From positions 98,937,591 to 99,001,590 of the forward strand of contig JAYESD010000003.1 of the NCBI GenBank assembly GCA_036927565.1: a DNA stretch of 64,000 nucleotides, read 5' to 3'. Both the position numbers and the translations under genes were made by a program. This DNA comes from Tuctoria greenei. Taxonomy: Eukaryota > Streptophyta > Magnoliopsida > Poales > Poaceae. The notes under the pieces are model-generated. The model made no database searches and had not been told where the DNA came from. It saw only the letters and a program-made list of their open reading frames with translations. Numbering within the stretch: the stretch's first letter is position 1; each line of letters begins with the position of its first letter. Positions 33,646 to 44,882 of this stretch are shown in pieces.

Positions 33646-35760
33646 CTGACTTTGAAAAGTCATATCTCTTAGTCTGTTGAACCAATAGAGGTGTATGCCA
33701 TATGGTAGAAAGGATTAGAAGGTTTTATAAATAGTTTCTGTTCATCTCGACAGTCGACTCCGTCGATAACCTATTCTAATTTGTAGTTCTCGAACCTTGT
33801 CGAAGCTGGACTGAAACAGGCAAATCTGGACCTTCTACATTTTGATCATAACTCCTGGTAGATTACTTTTCTACAGGCCTACCTTATATGGTTGGAAAGT
33901 GTAGAGAGCCCTCTACCACTTTTCTATTGAACTCCAGGTCAGAATTCTCATGGAGCTCGACGAAAAACTCGAAGTTCCAAACTTTATCGAATATGAACAC
34001 GTAGCGGACAGTTCTGCATACAGTCACAAATTGGACCATAACTCTTGGTAGAATGGTCGAATAACTTCGTGTAATACATTTCCGGAAACCATACGACATG
34101 TACAACAAGTTTGTAATGTAACTTGCTGTCAAGTTGTGATGTTATCTGTTTGAAAATCAGGGATCAAATCAGCCACAAATAATGTAAATTTTGTCAAATT
34201 CACTTCTGAAATCTGGCAGGAGTGTCCAACTTTAAAAAAAATCCATATCTCTTCAACCTGAAGGGCTATGGAGGCAAATGAATACATTTTGGAAAACTCT
34301 TGAAGTATTATATAAGTTTACTATTGACCTCCAAGGCAATAGACCATTGTAAGGTGATGAAAATCTTCTCTAACTAAATCAACTGCTGTTCTGAAACTGT
34401 ATGAACAAGCATCTGAATTTTTGCCTTAATTATCTGTAGAAAGCTCTTCTGTATGTTGCGATACATTTTTGGAAAGGGGAGGAGCTATTACACAACTTTT
34501 CTATTCATTGTTACTACAAATTCGGTTTAGAACTAATTAGAAACTGGAGTTGAAGTTAGTACCTGTGTAAGTGCCATCTGAATTAGCCAAAAAAATTCTG
34601 AACTTGAACAGCAATAACTCTTAAATTAGAAAAGCAACCTATTCATATCTATACATGTCTGGAAATCTTAAAGAGTCCTCTATCAATTTCTTATTCAACG
34701 CTAAGGCTAAAACTCGCAATAACCAGGACTAAATTGAAGTATCGTTTAAGGTGTCGTAACAGTCCAGAACCTGGACAGTTATGTATTCAGTTGCTGTTTG
34801 GATCGTAATTTCTAGTAGGATCGTCAAAAGACATCATAATTTACATTTATAGAATACTGAGGATGTGCGTAACAATTTTAAATATATTGTTTCTGCAAAT
34901 ATGAATGTTTCTCTATTTGTAAATTGTGGACAAAATTAGCAACATACAAAGGAAGCTCTGCCAAATTTCAATTAAAAATCTGGGAACTGGGTCGAACTTT
35001 AAAATTCCATATCTCCTCAACCAGAAGTTATATGAGGGCAAGTAAATACTATTTATAAATCTTTTGATGTCCTCTACAAGTTTTCTATTCAACTCAAGAC
35101 CAGAATCCTTTTGTAAGTTGGTGAAATTTGGAAAAATAGCAGAAACTGTTCGGAATCAACCAAACTGGACAGCAATCTGTGTATTTCTGAATTTGAACCA
35201 TAACTCGCAGAACTTACATCCAATAGGGTCACACGAGTAACCGTTGAAATTTTAGAGAGTCATCTACAGTTTTTGTAATTGGCTCCAGATCTGAATCGGT
35301 CATCTACCTATCCCAAATCGAGTTTGAATGCAAGGTGGTCAGTCTGAACTGAACCCCCATTTCTTCTGAATGCTGAATTTTGAGCAAATTTCAAAAATTC
35401 ATATCTTTTGAACTAGGACTGATATGCATACAAATAAATACATTGTGGAAAGCTTATTACATTGGATACAACTTTGTAAATAAGAATATTTCCAGATTTC
35501 GAATAGAACGGTCAGAAAACATTAGATCAAAACTGCTACTTTTTAAGCAGGTTCTGCTGAAAGTGCAGAAAAATTGGCTAATTTTAAAATAGCATAACAT
35601 GCAAAAAATTGATGATATAGAAGCAAACTAATACTTTTTGGAAAGGCCTTGAGGTGTACTTTAACTTTGTTATTCACCTCAGCATCTCATTTCGACATTT
35701 GCTGAACCAAAACTGAAGTTGCGTACAGGCTGGTCTGGTTGCAACTGAAACTGGATCAGT
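33646..35760 (+). repeat. ~193-bp degenerate tandem repeat array (11 units)
   Basis: Anchor motifs CATATCTC or CATAACTC recur at about 33661, 33845, 34036, 34244, 34426, 34613, 34803, 35007, 35208, 35400 and 35592. The spacings are 182-208 bp. After each anchor comes a GGAAA motif at roughly +50 to +60, then a pyrimidine-rich stretch like CTACAACTTTTCTATT and a CTCCAG or CTCAAG end. The units are strongly diverged, so the array is easily missed. It has no open frame. Similar units occur in the Gypsy-1 leader. Confidence 0.75.
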
Positions 35761-36033
35761 GTGTACATTTCGTTTTGGTTTGGTAAATGGTCTTCGACTT
35801 CATTTTGAGAAACATCAAAACCACTAGGTGTTGTGACTCAACCATTTACTGATGGAAATCGGGTGTTTGAGTCGATCCAACCCCAATTCTTTTAATGGTC
35901 ATGATTGTGCCTTATTTATGTGACTTGCCACATCACATCTTGTGATGTTGAACGTAGATCGCAATTACTCAAGTTGCATCTCATCTTCCCATGAGTATTA
36001 TTTGAAGTACGCTTCGATATCCTGGTTTGAAAC

Positions 36034-36050
36034 TTTAAGGGGGAAGGCGG
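36034..36050 (+). promoter_or_regulatory. Internal polypurine-like tract
   Basis: CTTTAAGGGGGAAGG here is identical over 15 bases to the terminal tract before the 3' LTR (37868-37882). What follows is not an LTR, so it is either a central priming site or a duplicated relic. Confidence 0.55.
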
Positions 36051-36593
36051 GCACTCAAGTAATTGTGGTGTTCAACCATCAACCTTGGTTACAACGAGTC
36101 ATGTCAACAAGAGGACGATCAATTAAAATTACAACTTCAAGAGGATTCAACCTCCACCACCAGGTTGAGTTACTCTAGAAGAGTGTGACTTCAACTCCAC
36201 TATAGTAGTGAAGAAGGATATCAGTTCCTCCTGCCAGATCGAAGCAAAGGTTAAGTGAAACATCACTAGAGACAATAGTTAGTTGTTTTCCCTGGTTGAA
36301 GTTACTCCTCAAGTCAACTGGTACCTCTAAGACCTAGTTGAAGATACAATCAAGTTGAGTAGTACATGAACAAGCTTTCGAAAGGTCGAGGTAACGTGGT
36401 ATATTTCCCACATTCCTTTTCAGCCATTTTGTTATGAATTCCTTAACTGTGGCCGAGTCATGAAAGTAACGGTACTCATTGTGTGTCTTTCACGACCACG
36501 ATATCCAAGCCTTGCAAATCACCAGACATTACTTGAGTTTTGCGTGTGTGGTTCATTTAGTCTTGCTCAAACTATAAAAGCTATTGCATGCTA

Positions 36594-36707
36594 CATGTGC
36601 ACCATTTGCACCATACATGTGCACCATGTGCACCATACATATGCACCATTTGCACCATACATATGCACCATTTGTACCATACCATGTGCATGTTCATTGC
36701 ACCATAC
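36594..36707 (+). repeat. ~22-bp minisatellite
   Basis: About four to five copies of a unit close to TGCACCATTTGCACCATACA, composed of CACCAT half-units. It reads open in several frames, which is a low-complexity effect. Confidence 0.85.
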
Positions 36708-37868
36708 AACATATGACGCATCATGAAACATCATTACCAATGAAGTACGAATGATAGAATGCATGACAATACTAAAATTTAGAGCAAGATTATGTACTTC
36801 CATTCAGACTATTCCAAGGTGTCTAATGACAATAATCATTTCACCATCTTCATTTGTCTTCTTATATGGTTGATCTCTCTTTCATTGAGTGATACCTGGG
36901 CAACCGATCACTCAAGCTCCCTTGTAACTAAAAAGACACTTGAACATCTGTCCTTGACTTGTTTAGGTGCAAGTGCTTTGATTGTTGCAATTATACCGTT
37001 CTTCATCTTGTGATCACCGGTTAGATGATAAACCTTGTACAATCTATGATTCTCATTACTCGCAAAGTTTCTGTTTGATTATCAACCTTGCGAAACTCCT
37101 TGAAGTTCCAATAAGTTATTGATTTGGTATATGGTAACCTGGATAACCTTGTAGTTACCATATGATTGAGTTCTTTGCTGTGTTGGGAGAATGTAAGGAT
37201 ATTGAATCTGTAAATCTTCATGTGCCACCGCGAAGAGACTTTATCTTCTATCTCTATTGTTTGAAGATGTTGATATACCCAAAAACCTTGTAGTCGCCAT
37301 ATCTTCAGTATTCCTGCTGTTTTGATCACATAAGAGTGTTGAGTGCTTTGCTACTCTTATGCTACCGCTAAGGTATCCTATGGTTGGCTAAACATCGATC
37401 GAGATTAATGATTGTTGTTTAACCTTGTAAACCATCTTAACTCATGTCAGGGAAATACCACATTACGTTGTAAGGACCTATGCAAAACCAAGCAAGCAAC
37501 CAAGAATCAATGCAAAGATAGTTTCAAAATATCGAGGTGACCTAGAGGAGCAAAGAACAAGTGCTGATTCTTCAAGTCGAGATGTCATACCAGTGTAAGA
37601 TGACAGTGATAAAAGTTCAATAACAGACTTGAAAGTTTTACGATGTGATATTGTCATGTCGAGCATTCTGTCAAGATTTTCAACCTGAAGACTGGAATCA
37701 CCAAAAGCAAACTTTAGAATTTCATAAGATTCCTTAAGATAATCAATACTTCGTAGAACCCAATTCTTTAAGGGCATTGCCATTTTCCTTAGTCAATGAC
37801 CCTCTTTTACGGATCATTCCCTACTCATTTCTGTTATTCTACTTGATAGAATCTCGAGACGAGATTCC

Positions 37869-37884
37869 TTTAAGGGGGAAGGAT
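37869..37884 (+). promoter_or_regulatory. LARD polypurine tract
   Basis: TTTAAGGGGGAAGGAT immediately precedes the 3' LTR start TGTAAAAGCCC at 37885. This fixes the element as plus-strand. Confidence 0.92.
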
Positions 37885-39276
37885 TGTAAAAGCCCACATT
37901 TGAGTAGAGCAAGAAAATAGAAATGTAAACTTAAAATTTTTCTAGTTTAAATAAAATTTTCAACTCACATGAACTATGTTAGTAACTAATAGAGGTTAAA
38001 ACTAGGAACTTGTTAGAACTTTAAACCATCCTTACACTAGTAAGTGTAGTTCCAAGAAAATAATTCATATCATTACATAATTAATTATTGGATTAATTTG
38101 AATCAACACATAAAGATTTATTCAATCACCATTTAAATTAAAAATAAAAACTCAAAGCCAAAACTACACTTATAGAATTGATCAAAAGAAATATATTAGT
38201 GATGTTCAGCTAATTTGTAAGTGCTGCTCTACATCAGTATTGGAAAAAAATAATAATTCAATTCCAGCCATAAGAGAGAGAGATTCAAATTCCAATTCAA
38301 ACTTGATTTATAAATCAAATTGCACTATATCGAAATCTGATTTCAACATTGGAGTCTTAATACTTTATTTAGCTACTCTGAAAAATTCCAGCAAGTGAAG
38401 GGTTTGTTTATCATTTAAATGAAAAAGGAAAATAGGATAATATCAAGTGCTGGGGCCCACATGTCATACCTATCCTCAGTACTAGAAAATCCATTTTGCT
38501 TCCTCCTCTCCCGACTCGGCTCCACAACACCCCGACCTCCCTCCACGCCTTGCTTCCGCTTCCGCTCCCGCTCGCACGCACCGCGCCGCTCGCCATCTTC
38601 AGCCACAGCGCGTCGTGCCGCCTAACTGCGCGCCACTCCGCCTGGCCGCGCGCTCCGGCTCCACCGTGTGCCTGGGTCTCCGCTGGCTCGCCTCTCCTCC
38701 TCTCCTGGCTCGGTTGCCCCGATGCGCCCGCCTCTGCCCTGCTCCCCCGACGCGTCGCCACGTGCCTCTGTTTCCAGCTGCCTCTGCCGCGTCGTGCAAC
38801 TGCGCTGCCCCAGCCCCGCCACGTCGCCGTGCTTCACCGCAAAATAGCCACTATCACACGCCTGGCAACGCCCACCGCGAGCTGTCTCTCACCGGCGTCG
38901 CGCCTTGCCCGCACGCATGCGCTTGCCCCTCCTCGCCAGCACACCGACCGTCGCGTTGCTTGCCGCTCCACACGGTGTTGGTCAGCGCCGCCCAGAGCCC
39001 AGCACCGCTGTGCGCGCCTCCACAGCGTGTTCCTCCACCGCCAACCCCAACGCTGGACAGCCGTTGCCGCCCCACGGCTTGCCTCCTCCATGGCTCCTAG
39101 CGATGCCCTGTTTCATCCCCAATGTCATGTTCCAGTCACCGCGCGCCAGGTCAGTCACTACCGTGCGTCCATGTTCCGCATTGATATCATTCCTATAGAA
39201 ATCCCCAAGTTGACCTTCTTTGCCTTTTGTATCGCGTTGACTTGTCCGTGCGTACTCGTGATGCTCCACCATGAGC
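37885..39276 (+). repeat. LARD 3' LTR, left part
   Basis: Colinear with 28285 to about 29656, including the GC-rich block. By eye the first 215 bases differ from the 5' LTR at about 14 positions. The match ends at CACCATGAGC (39276), where the Tat Gypsy LTR begins with TGTTGTCG. Confidence 0.9.
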
Positions 39277-39514
39277 TGTTGTCGAAGCGTATGAACGACA
39301 CTTCCCCTGGTACTACTAAATGTAGCCCACGGAGGTTCTTGTGTTAGTTTGGGCGCACAGAGATTAGGAACAAGATGATGACACAGAGGATTTACGTGGT
39401 TCGGGCCTCCTGAGCGTAATACCCTACTCCACGGTGTATGTGTTATTGTATTGAGGATTCAGTAGCACTAGTATGCGTGTGAGCTAGCATTGTCCATGTA
39501 CCGTGCAGCACAAT

Positions 39515-39525
39515 CCTTTTATAGT
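39515..39525 (-). promoter_or_regulatory. TATA box of Tat LTR
   Basis: Minus-strand ACTATAAAAGG. It lies about 240 bp from the LTR terminus and about 280 bp downstream, in element orientation, of the nearest G-box repeat. Confidence 0.65.
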
Positions 39526-39799
39526 CTGAGGACTGGCCGTTACAACATTTGCCTGGCCCGACATGTGGCCCTGGCGTATTCAATAACCTAATACACAGTC
39601 TATGAGTATTAAGCGTGATTATTAGGGTGATAACGTGCCTTAATGGCTGCGTTACCCCTATTAACAGTCCATTGATCATGTTTCATTAATATAACATTAA
39701 TGACACGTAATTAGGTCTTGCAACTGCCGCTTTAATTGTCCCTTGAATGTCTGTGCTGATGGAGATCTGCCAATGTCTCTGTTGGTGTTGTTGGTTCGG

Positions 39800-40045
39800 A
39801 GGCTCCACACGTGGCAGCTCCGAAACTTCCCCTTGCGTGGAGATAGGTCCGAAACCGCTGTACACGTGGCAGCACTGGAGCTCCCCTCTACTGGGGGTTA
39901 GGTTCGGGATCATTATCCATGTGTCAATCGCTGGAGCATCCCAATGTTGGGAGTTCAACTCCGGTGTTACATTACACGTGGCAGTCCCGAAGCTACCCAT
40001 ATGAGGGAGGCGGGTCCAGTGCCGTGTGACACGTGGGGCCTGAGG
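39800..40045 (-). promoter_or_regulatory. G-box/ABRE-like tandem repeats in Tat U3
   Basis: ACACGTGG occurs at 39807, 39862, 39974 and 40029, with a degenerate version (CCATGTGTC) near 39918. The spacing is 55, 56, 56 and 55 bp. Each is followed by a CAGCTCCGAA- or CAGTCCCGAAG-like segment, so the unit is a tandem repeat of about 56 bp. ACGTGGC is the core of plant ABRE/G-box sites bound by bZIP factors; binding here is inference. Confidence 0.75.
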
Positions 40046-40281
40046 AAGCCTTCAACTCTAACAGGTGGAACACTCTTGCACTTCCTGTGGTATGAGGGGG
40101 TACCCGGTACGCAGGGTACCGACAGTGGCCCACGGGCCCACCTCTGGGAGAAACCCTTTAGGTTATTATTCTATCGGAGGTGGGGCCATCCTTGATTCCC
40201 GCACTGTAACTTCAAAGGACTTTTGATATGCTGTTGGGGTGATTATTCGGGGTTAAACCATCGCCGTGTGGCTTGCTTTGA

Positions 40282-43200
40282 ATGCGACAGATGAGATCTT
40301 TGAGTGTAGATCTCATGCAATTGAAGGTCACCGGTTCCCAATACGAAAACCTTATCAGCTCTGAGCGCCTTGTCAAGCTGCCGCCTTTGGGTTTCCCGCC
40401 GCCCATCATGACAATGGTTTGCCTGGTGTACTTCTCGGGGTATGCTATGGTGGGGCTGATCCCACCATTCTCAAGCTTCATCCTGATGTTGCTGGACATC
40501 TACAGCCTCCAACTTCGTCACCTTGGCCCGCACTCCCTTCTGCTCATGGCCACTTTTGTCCACTTCTGTGAGATGTGGGTGGGCGTGCCTCCCTGCGTCG
40601 ACTTGTTCCGTACCTTCTTCACAGCCCATTCCACTGGCAAAAGGACTGAGTTGTTTGGCTTCTACTACTTCCTGAAGCACAAGAACTACCACTTTAAGTA
40701 CTTGAAGTCGTTCCCCTCCGGCAAATGGGATGATTGGAAGAAGGACTGGGTCATCATTGCAGTGGATGGGCATGACAGGCTGGAGCTGCCCCAAGGACTC
40801 CCCAATGTCGACACCGATGCCTGGAATGTAGTTCCAAAGCTGTCAGATGCATTCAACCCTGTCTTGACCAGGATCCGAGAGTGTGTGGAGGGTGGAGTGA
40901 CTCTGCAGATGGTCTTTGGAAATTTCTTGGTGAATAGGTGGGCTCCACTAAGGAGGAGGGAGAATCTTGCCTGGGCTTTTAACAGCGTAATGGATGATGA
41001 CCGGATTGAAATCGGTTTGAAATCCAACTTAAATGATGAAGCTTTGAAGCTTCATCTCAAGAAATTTCAACATGGGCTTGTCGATGAAGACGCCTTAGCT
41101 CCGCCGGCTGCTTTCCTTCCTTTAAACATGATTCTAGAGATCAGTAGGGAGCTCCAGAGGAAGATGCCGGTGCTAAATGAGCTTGGTTAAGTTGAAAAAT
41201 GCCGTACCTCCAGGGTTGTAATCCCCGGAGCTTCCGAGGGGGTGGCCGCCCCTGCTCCGAGCTAGAGGGTTGAGGACATTGGCAAGGGCAAGGGCATGGA
41301 GCCAGCCGAATCTTCCAGCTGGAAGAGGAAACTGAAGCATGCTGATGGGAAGTCCATTAGGCCTGCTCCATCTACAACAGCATCTTCTCCCCGGCGAGGG
41401 AGATCTTCTGCGACTACACCTCCTCCGGGGCAAGTCCGGTCCTGGTGCCAACAAGGGGCTCTAGGTCCATAGGTTCATCTCGGCCGAGGGAGACCTCGGC
41501 TAAGGCAACACCAACGGCATCAGCAGGTTCCGGGCAACATTCTAGAGCTCCCTCCGGGCTGACAACGGCAAGCTCCGACTCAGAGCCTCCAGCGAAGTGG
41601 TTCCGCATAGATTGGAGCGGTAGCTTTCCAAGGTAAGCTTTGCTTTTTCACCTTGATTTGCCACTCTTGTTTTAATCATGTTTTGAATCTTCCGATTTTT
41701 TTGCTGCAGGGCGTCAAAGTCGGGGTCTAAAGCTCCAACCTCCGTCGCACCAGCCGAAACAGTGCGGACGGAAACTCCTACTTCAACCCTCGCGTCTCCT
41801 CAAGTGGTGGATGATGTAACAATAGCTCCGGTGCCAGCTGTTGTGGATCTTATTTCAGAGTCATCGCCAGAAGTTCCCGTGGTAGCGCCGAAGCACGGGG
41901 GAGGTTGAAGATGCACCGCCAGCAACAGCGCCAGAGGTTGAGGCTCCAGTGTGGGAGGTGGAGATGTCGGAAGCTCCGGCGTCTAAGCCAGAAGTTACCG
42001 AGGCTCTGGTTCCTGCACCAGAAATTCTTGCGGGGCGGGTGGTGCTAGAAGCTCTGACACATGAGTCGAAGGTCGTTGAAGCTCCGGTCACTCAACCGGA
42101 AGTGATTGAAGCCCCGACCACTGAGCTGAAGACAGTCGAAGCTCTGATCTCAGAGCCAGTAGTTGTTGACGGTCCGGCGGCTGAGCGGAAATGCTTGAAG
42201 CTCTGATTGCTAAACTGGAAGTGGCTGATGTACCAGCACCTTGGTCGGCGGTAGTAGAGGCACCGGGTGAAGCTCCAACTGTCACCCCTGAGGTAGCTGC
42301 TCCAGAGGTGTCCGAGGGAGAGCCGGAGCACCATGAATAAGTGGCGGTAGGCTTTCCACCCACGGAGCCGGCAACTGAAGACCCGGAAGTAGTACCTTCG
42401 ACTTCTGCTCCAGAGCTGGAAGTTCCCCCAGTGGGATATGGGTGGCCCTAGTGCGGCAGAAGCTCAGGGAACCACGCTTGTAGAGTGGGACCTTGTTTTT
42501 GTTATGGAGGATCCTCTAGAGCCAGCAGAGTTGACCCAAGTAGGCCCGGAGCCTATCCCCTTGGCGTTGTCCATAGACAATGCCTGCTCAAGCTTCTGAC
42601 AAGTTCATCTCGCCTTTGATCATGAGAGCAAGGTCGTTGAACAGGAGCACCACACCTTGAGGCATTGGCACAAAAAGCTCCGTTTTGAGACCAGGCTTGC
42701 TTAAACGAGGCTTGCTGGTCAGAATGAGTGGATCAAGAGGGAGACAGTCCGGATGGAATACGGGGCAAGCTACTGGAGGAGAAGGAAGCCACCATCAGGA
42801 CCCTCGGCGCTAATTCTCGGGATATTCTCGAGCGTGCTAAGGAGAGGAGTGATGCTTCTGATGAGCGTCACGAAAACCTCACTGCACTGAATGAAATTCT
42901 CTAGAAGCGTCGGGCGGACCTTGATGTGACTGAAGAAAAACCCCTGAAGCAACAGGAGGATGTTTTGAAGAGGGAGGAGTAGGTCACATAGAAATTGACT
43001 CTGGGTGAGCAAAATTTGGCAGATCGCACTAAGAAGTTGGATCTGTGGAGTGAGGAAGAAAAGGAGAAGTACGTGAGGCTGGGGTAGGAGCTCTTGAAAA
43101 GAGAGGTTGATGTTGCCGCCAGAGAAGGGAAAGTGAGGGGCGGTGAGAAGGACCTGGCCGAACGGCAGAAACACATCCACCTCCGGGAGACGGAGCTCAC

Positions 43201-43528
43201 CAACCGCGAAAAGGAGGTTGCTGAGAATATGAAGCAACATGCTAAAGTGGTGGAACACCTCGCCCGTGAGAGTTCGGAGCTAGAGGCCGCCCGGAGGTCA
43301 CTGGAGGAGTTGCAGAGCTCAAAGGCAACTGAATCCCTGATGGTATGGGATTTTTTGGGATGTGCGGACAGGGCCCTTATGCCTCTTGGTTTTAGTCCAG
43401 TACGCCCGAAGGACCCAGCGCAGGAGCTGGACCAGACACTTGTGGGCTTGGCTCTGCTGGCGGTAAACTCGATGCAATGGGTAATGTCATCGCTGTTCAG
43501 CTGGAGACAGGGGGACATCTCTGGCTAA
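40282..43528 (+). pseudogene. Antisense extra gene of Tat Gypsy (Transposase_28-type)
   Basis: The gene lies between integrase and the 3' LTR, opposite in direction to the element. The first exon holds a 302-codon frame with the pattern of the 'putative gypsy type transposon' domain family: GYAMVGLIPPFSSFILMLLD, CEMWVGVPPCVDLFRTFF, FHPSGKW-like FPSGKWDDWKKDW and a terminal Leu-rich segment. A frame change after 41190 leads to a Ser/Pro-rich part ending in a splice donor. After the intron the frame continues with Pro/Glu/Val repeats (EAP-type, 41949-42206) and then a Glu/Lys-rich coiled coil (42900-43330). Stops and frameshifts occur throughout. Its function is unknown; similar extra genes are known in some Tat elements such as Grande. 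Confidence 0.75.
41633..41709 (+). other. Intron in Tat antisense gene
   Basis: Donor AAG|GTAAGC and acceptor TTTTTTTGCTGCAG|G enclose 77 T-rich bases. The upstream frame (41445-41632, two bases left over) joins in phase with an open frame from 41710 to a stop at 41908-41910. That open junction supports real splicing. Confidence 0.75.
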
Positions 43529-44882
43529 AAACGTCGCCGAGTATATTTTGGCATGTTACAAAAGCTGAGACCTCCAGTTCTATCTTGATCCAGTCTTTGA
43601 AGGACTCATTGCCAAGAGGAGGATGTCGCCAAAGCTAGTGTCCAAAAGGTTGTTGAGAAGGTTGCTTCGTTTTTCCACGGGACTTCGATCCTCCAGTAGC
43701 TAGGACCTTTTCCTTTTGCCCTTTGCTGTAATCCAAATTTTTTAATCCAGTACTTTGAATTAATGAAATTCACTATTTTTTGCCATGAATTTCACTTTGT
43801 CTTCAATATACTGTGCTCTATCTTGTTGGCCCCCTGGTATATGTGCACAATTCGAGCGTGTACATGTACCAAAAGGATTTGACAGTATGTTGATGATTTC
43901 AATGCTTCAAACTTGTAAATTTTAGGTCTGAAGTCTTTATCTCCGATACGTCGACGGCTGCCCCCAGGGGCTCTCGAAGCTTGATAGCTCCGACGGCACC
44001 CACCATCAACATATAACACGTCGATGGTGGGCCCACTGGGATTTATCGGAGCTTGATAGGTCCGGTAGCTCCTACTGTCAACATATAAAACGCCGACGGT
44101 GGGCCCCCTGGGTTTGTCGAAGCTTTGTAGCTCCGACGGCGTCCACCATCACTATGAGTTTCTGTTTTTCCTGTACATTAGAGATAAGAAAAGAGTAAAA
44201 TTTGTCTTCTTGTCTATAAATCGTTTGTGACTTATCATTCTTATTTAAGTTTTAAATTCGAAGAAACTCGATATGGTAACAATCATATTGATGTAATCTC
44301 CCCAGATCTGTATGCTTTTTTAGTACTCACCCTATTGAGGCCTGCCGTGGTGTAGGTAGAGTGGCGTGCTTAGGGTGCAGGACCATGCTAAGTCGATAGC
44401 ACACTCCGGACCTATGTTGGCTTGGCGTCCAGGCAAGTAGACTATACAACATGTTAAGATCCAAAGATATCCACAATATAACTTGTAAGACATAAGAATA
44501 ACTTGGACAAAAACTGAAAAAGAATTGCACAACTTCATTATAGACAAGAAGGATAAAAATAATAATTTGATATACTGAGCCTTGTACAAAAATAAATGCA
44601 CGTGGAGTGTGTTTTCACACAACAATGTCTTTCATTATAGGTCCAGATTACAAGGGAGACAAGTACACACTTAGGGTGCAGGATCAAGCTAAGTGTGCTA
44701 TACATCTTGTACTAGCCCTGGGCAGGTAGTTACACTTTTTGTGTTGTGACTGTATCAAGTGTTACTTGAATTTCTCGGACCTTCCCGGAGGGGTCCGGAT
44801 GTTCTCCCGGAGGACCTAGCCTTCTCTGTGTATTGACTCTATAACATAGATTGTATGTAATTACAGACTCACCTCCATGATT
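43529..44882. other. Tat spacer between antisense gene and integrase
   Basis: No gene seen. It contains the 70-bp repeat at 43950-44154 and two related segments with CTTAGGGTGCAGGA near 44370 and 44662. A T-rich stretch near 43690-43800 with AATGAAATTCA could hold 3' ends of the antisense transcript. Confidence 0.5.
43950..44154. repeat. ~70-bp tandem repeat, three units
   Basis: Three units begin near 43951, 44021 and 44093. Each has a GCCGACGGTGGGCCC-like start, AGCTTGATAGCTCCGACGGC in the middle and CACCATCAACATATAA at the end. The start and end are partly complementary (GGTGGGC against GCCCACCATC), so adjacent units could pair. Confidence 0.75.

Larger units (their letters stand above)
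35761..37868 (+). other. LARD internal non-coding region
   Basis: No recognisable protein domain. The two longest open frames, about 100 codons each on the minus strand at 37021-37329 and 37478-37783, show no motif I know. The region holds a second polypurine-like tract (36034-36050), a minisatellite (36594-36707) and scattered AACCTTGT motifs between 37028 and 37430. It was not seen in Gypsy-1, so it is specific to the LARD in this window. Confidence 0.6.
28285..39276 (+). mobile_element. LARD-type non-autonomous LTR element (left part)
   Basis: Plus-strand element: 5' LTR 28285-32502, primer site 32503-32514, non-coding internal region to 37870, polypurine tract to 37884, 3' LTR from 37885. 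The 3' LTR is split by the Tat Gypsy at 39277 and resumes at 61588. The internal 5.4 kb contains no gag, RT or integrase motif in any frame, so it fits a LARD (large retrotransposon derivative). Its primer site, leader, LTR start (TGTAAAAGCCC) and stem-loop are shared with Gypsy-1, which suggests that a Gypsy-1 relative supplied the enzymes. That last point is inference. Confidence 0.85.
39277..40240 (-). repeat. Tat Gypsy 3' LTR (right boundary approximate)
   Basis: The plus-strand start TGTTGTCGAAGCG is fixed by the break in the LARD LTR at 39276. In element orientation the promoter is on the minus strand, with TATA at 39515-39525 and G-box repeats upstream at 39807-40037. The internal boundary could not be located because there is no second LTR copy and no clear pyrimidine tract on the plus strand; it lies between about 40040 and 40280. 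Confidence 0.7.

Noticed and set aside
36594..36707. CRISPR-like array
   Set aside because: Units are contiguous and vary, without spacers; the genome is that of a plant.
36591..36803. Frames over the CACCAT minisatellite
   Set aside because: Translation is a repeat of Met, His, Cys, Thr residues caused by the 22-bp unit; not a gene.
37021..37783. Two minus-strand frames of about 100 codons in the LARD internal region
   Set aside because: No recognisable motif, and AT-rich composition gives such frames by chance.
40200..40260. Exact inner boundary of the Tat LTR
   Set aside because: Several CA plus pyrimidine candidates were examined, none convincing without a second LTR copy; only an approximate end is given.
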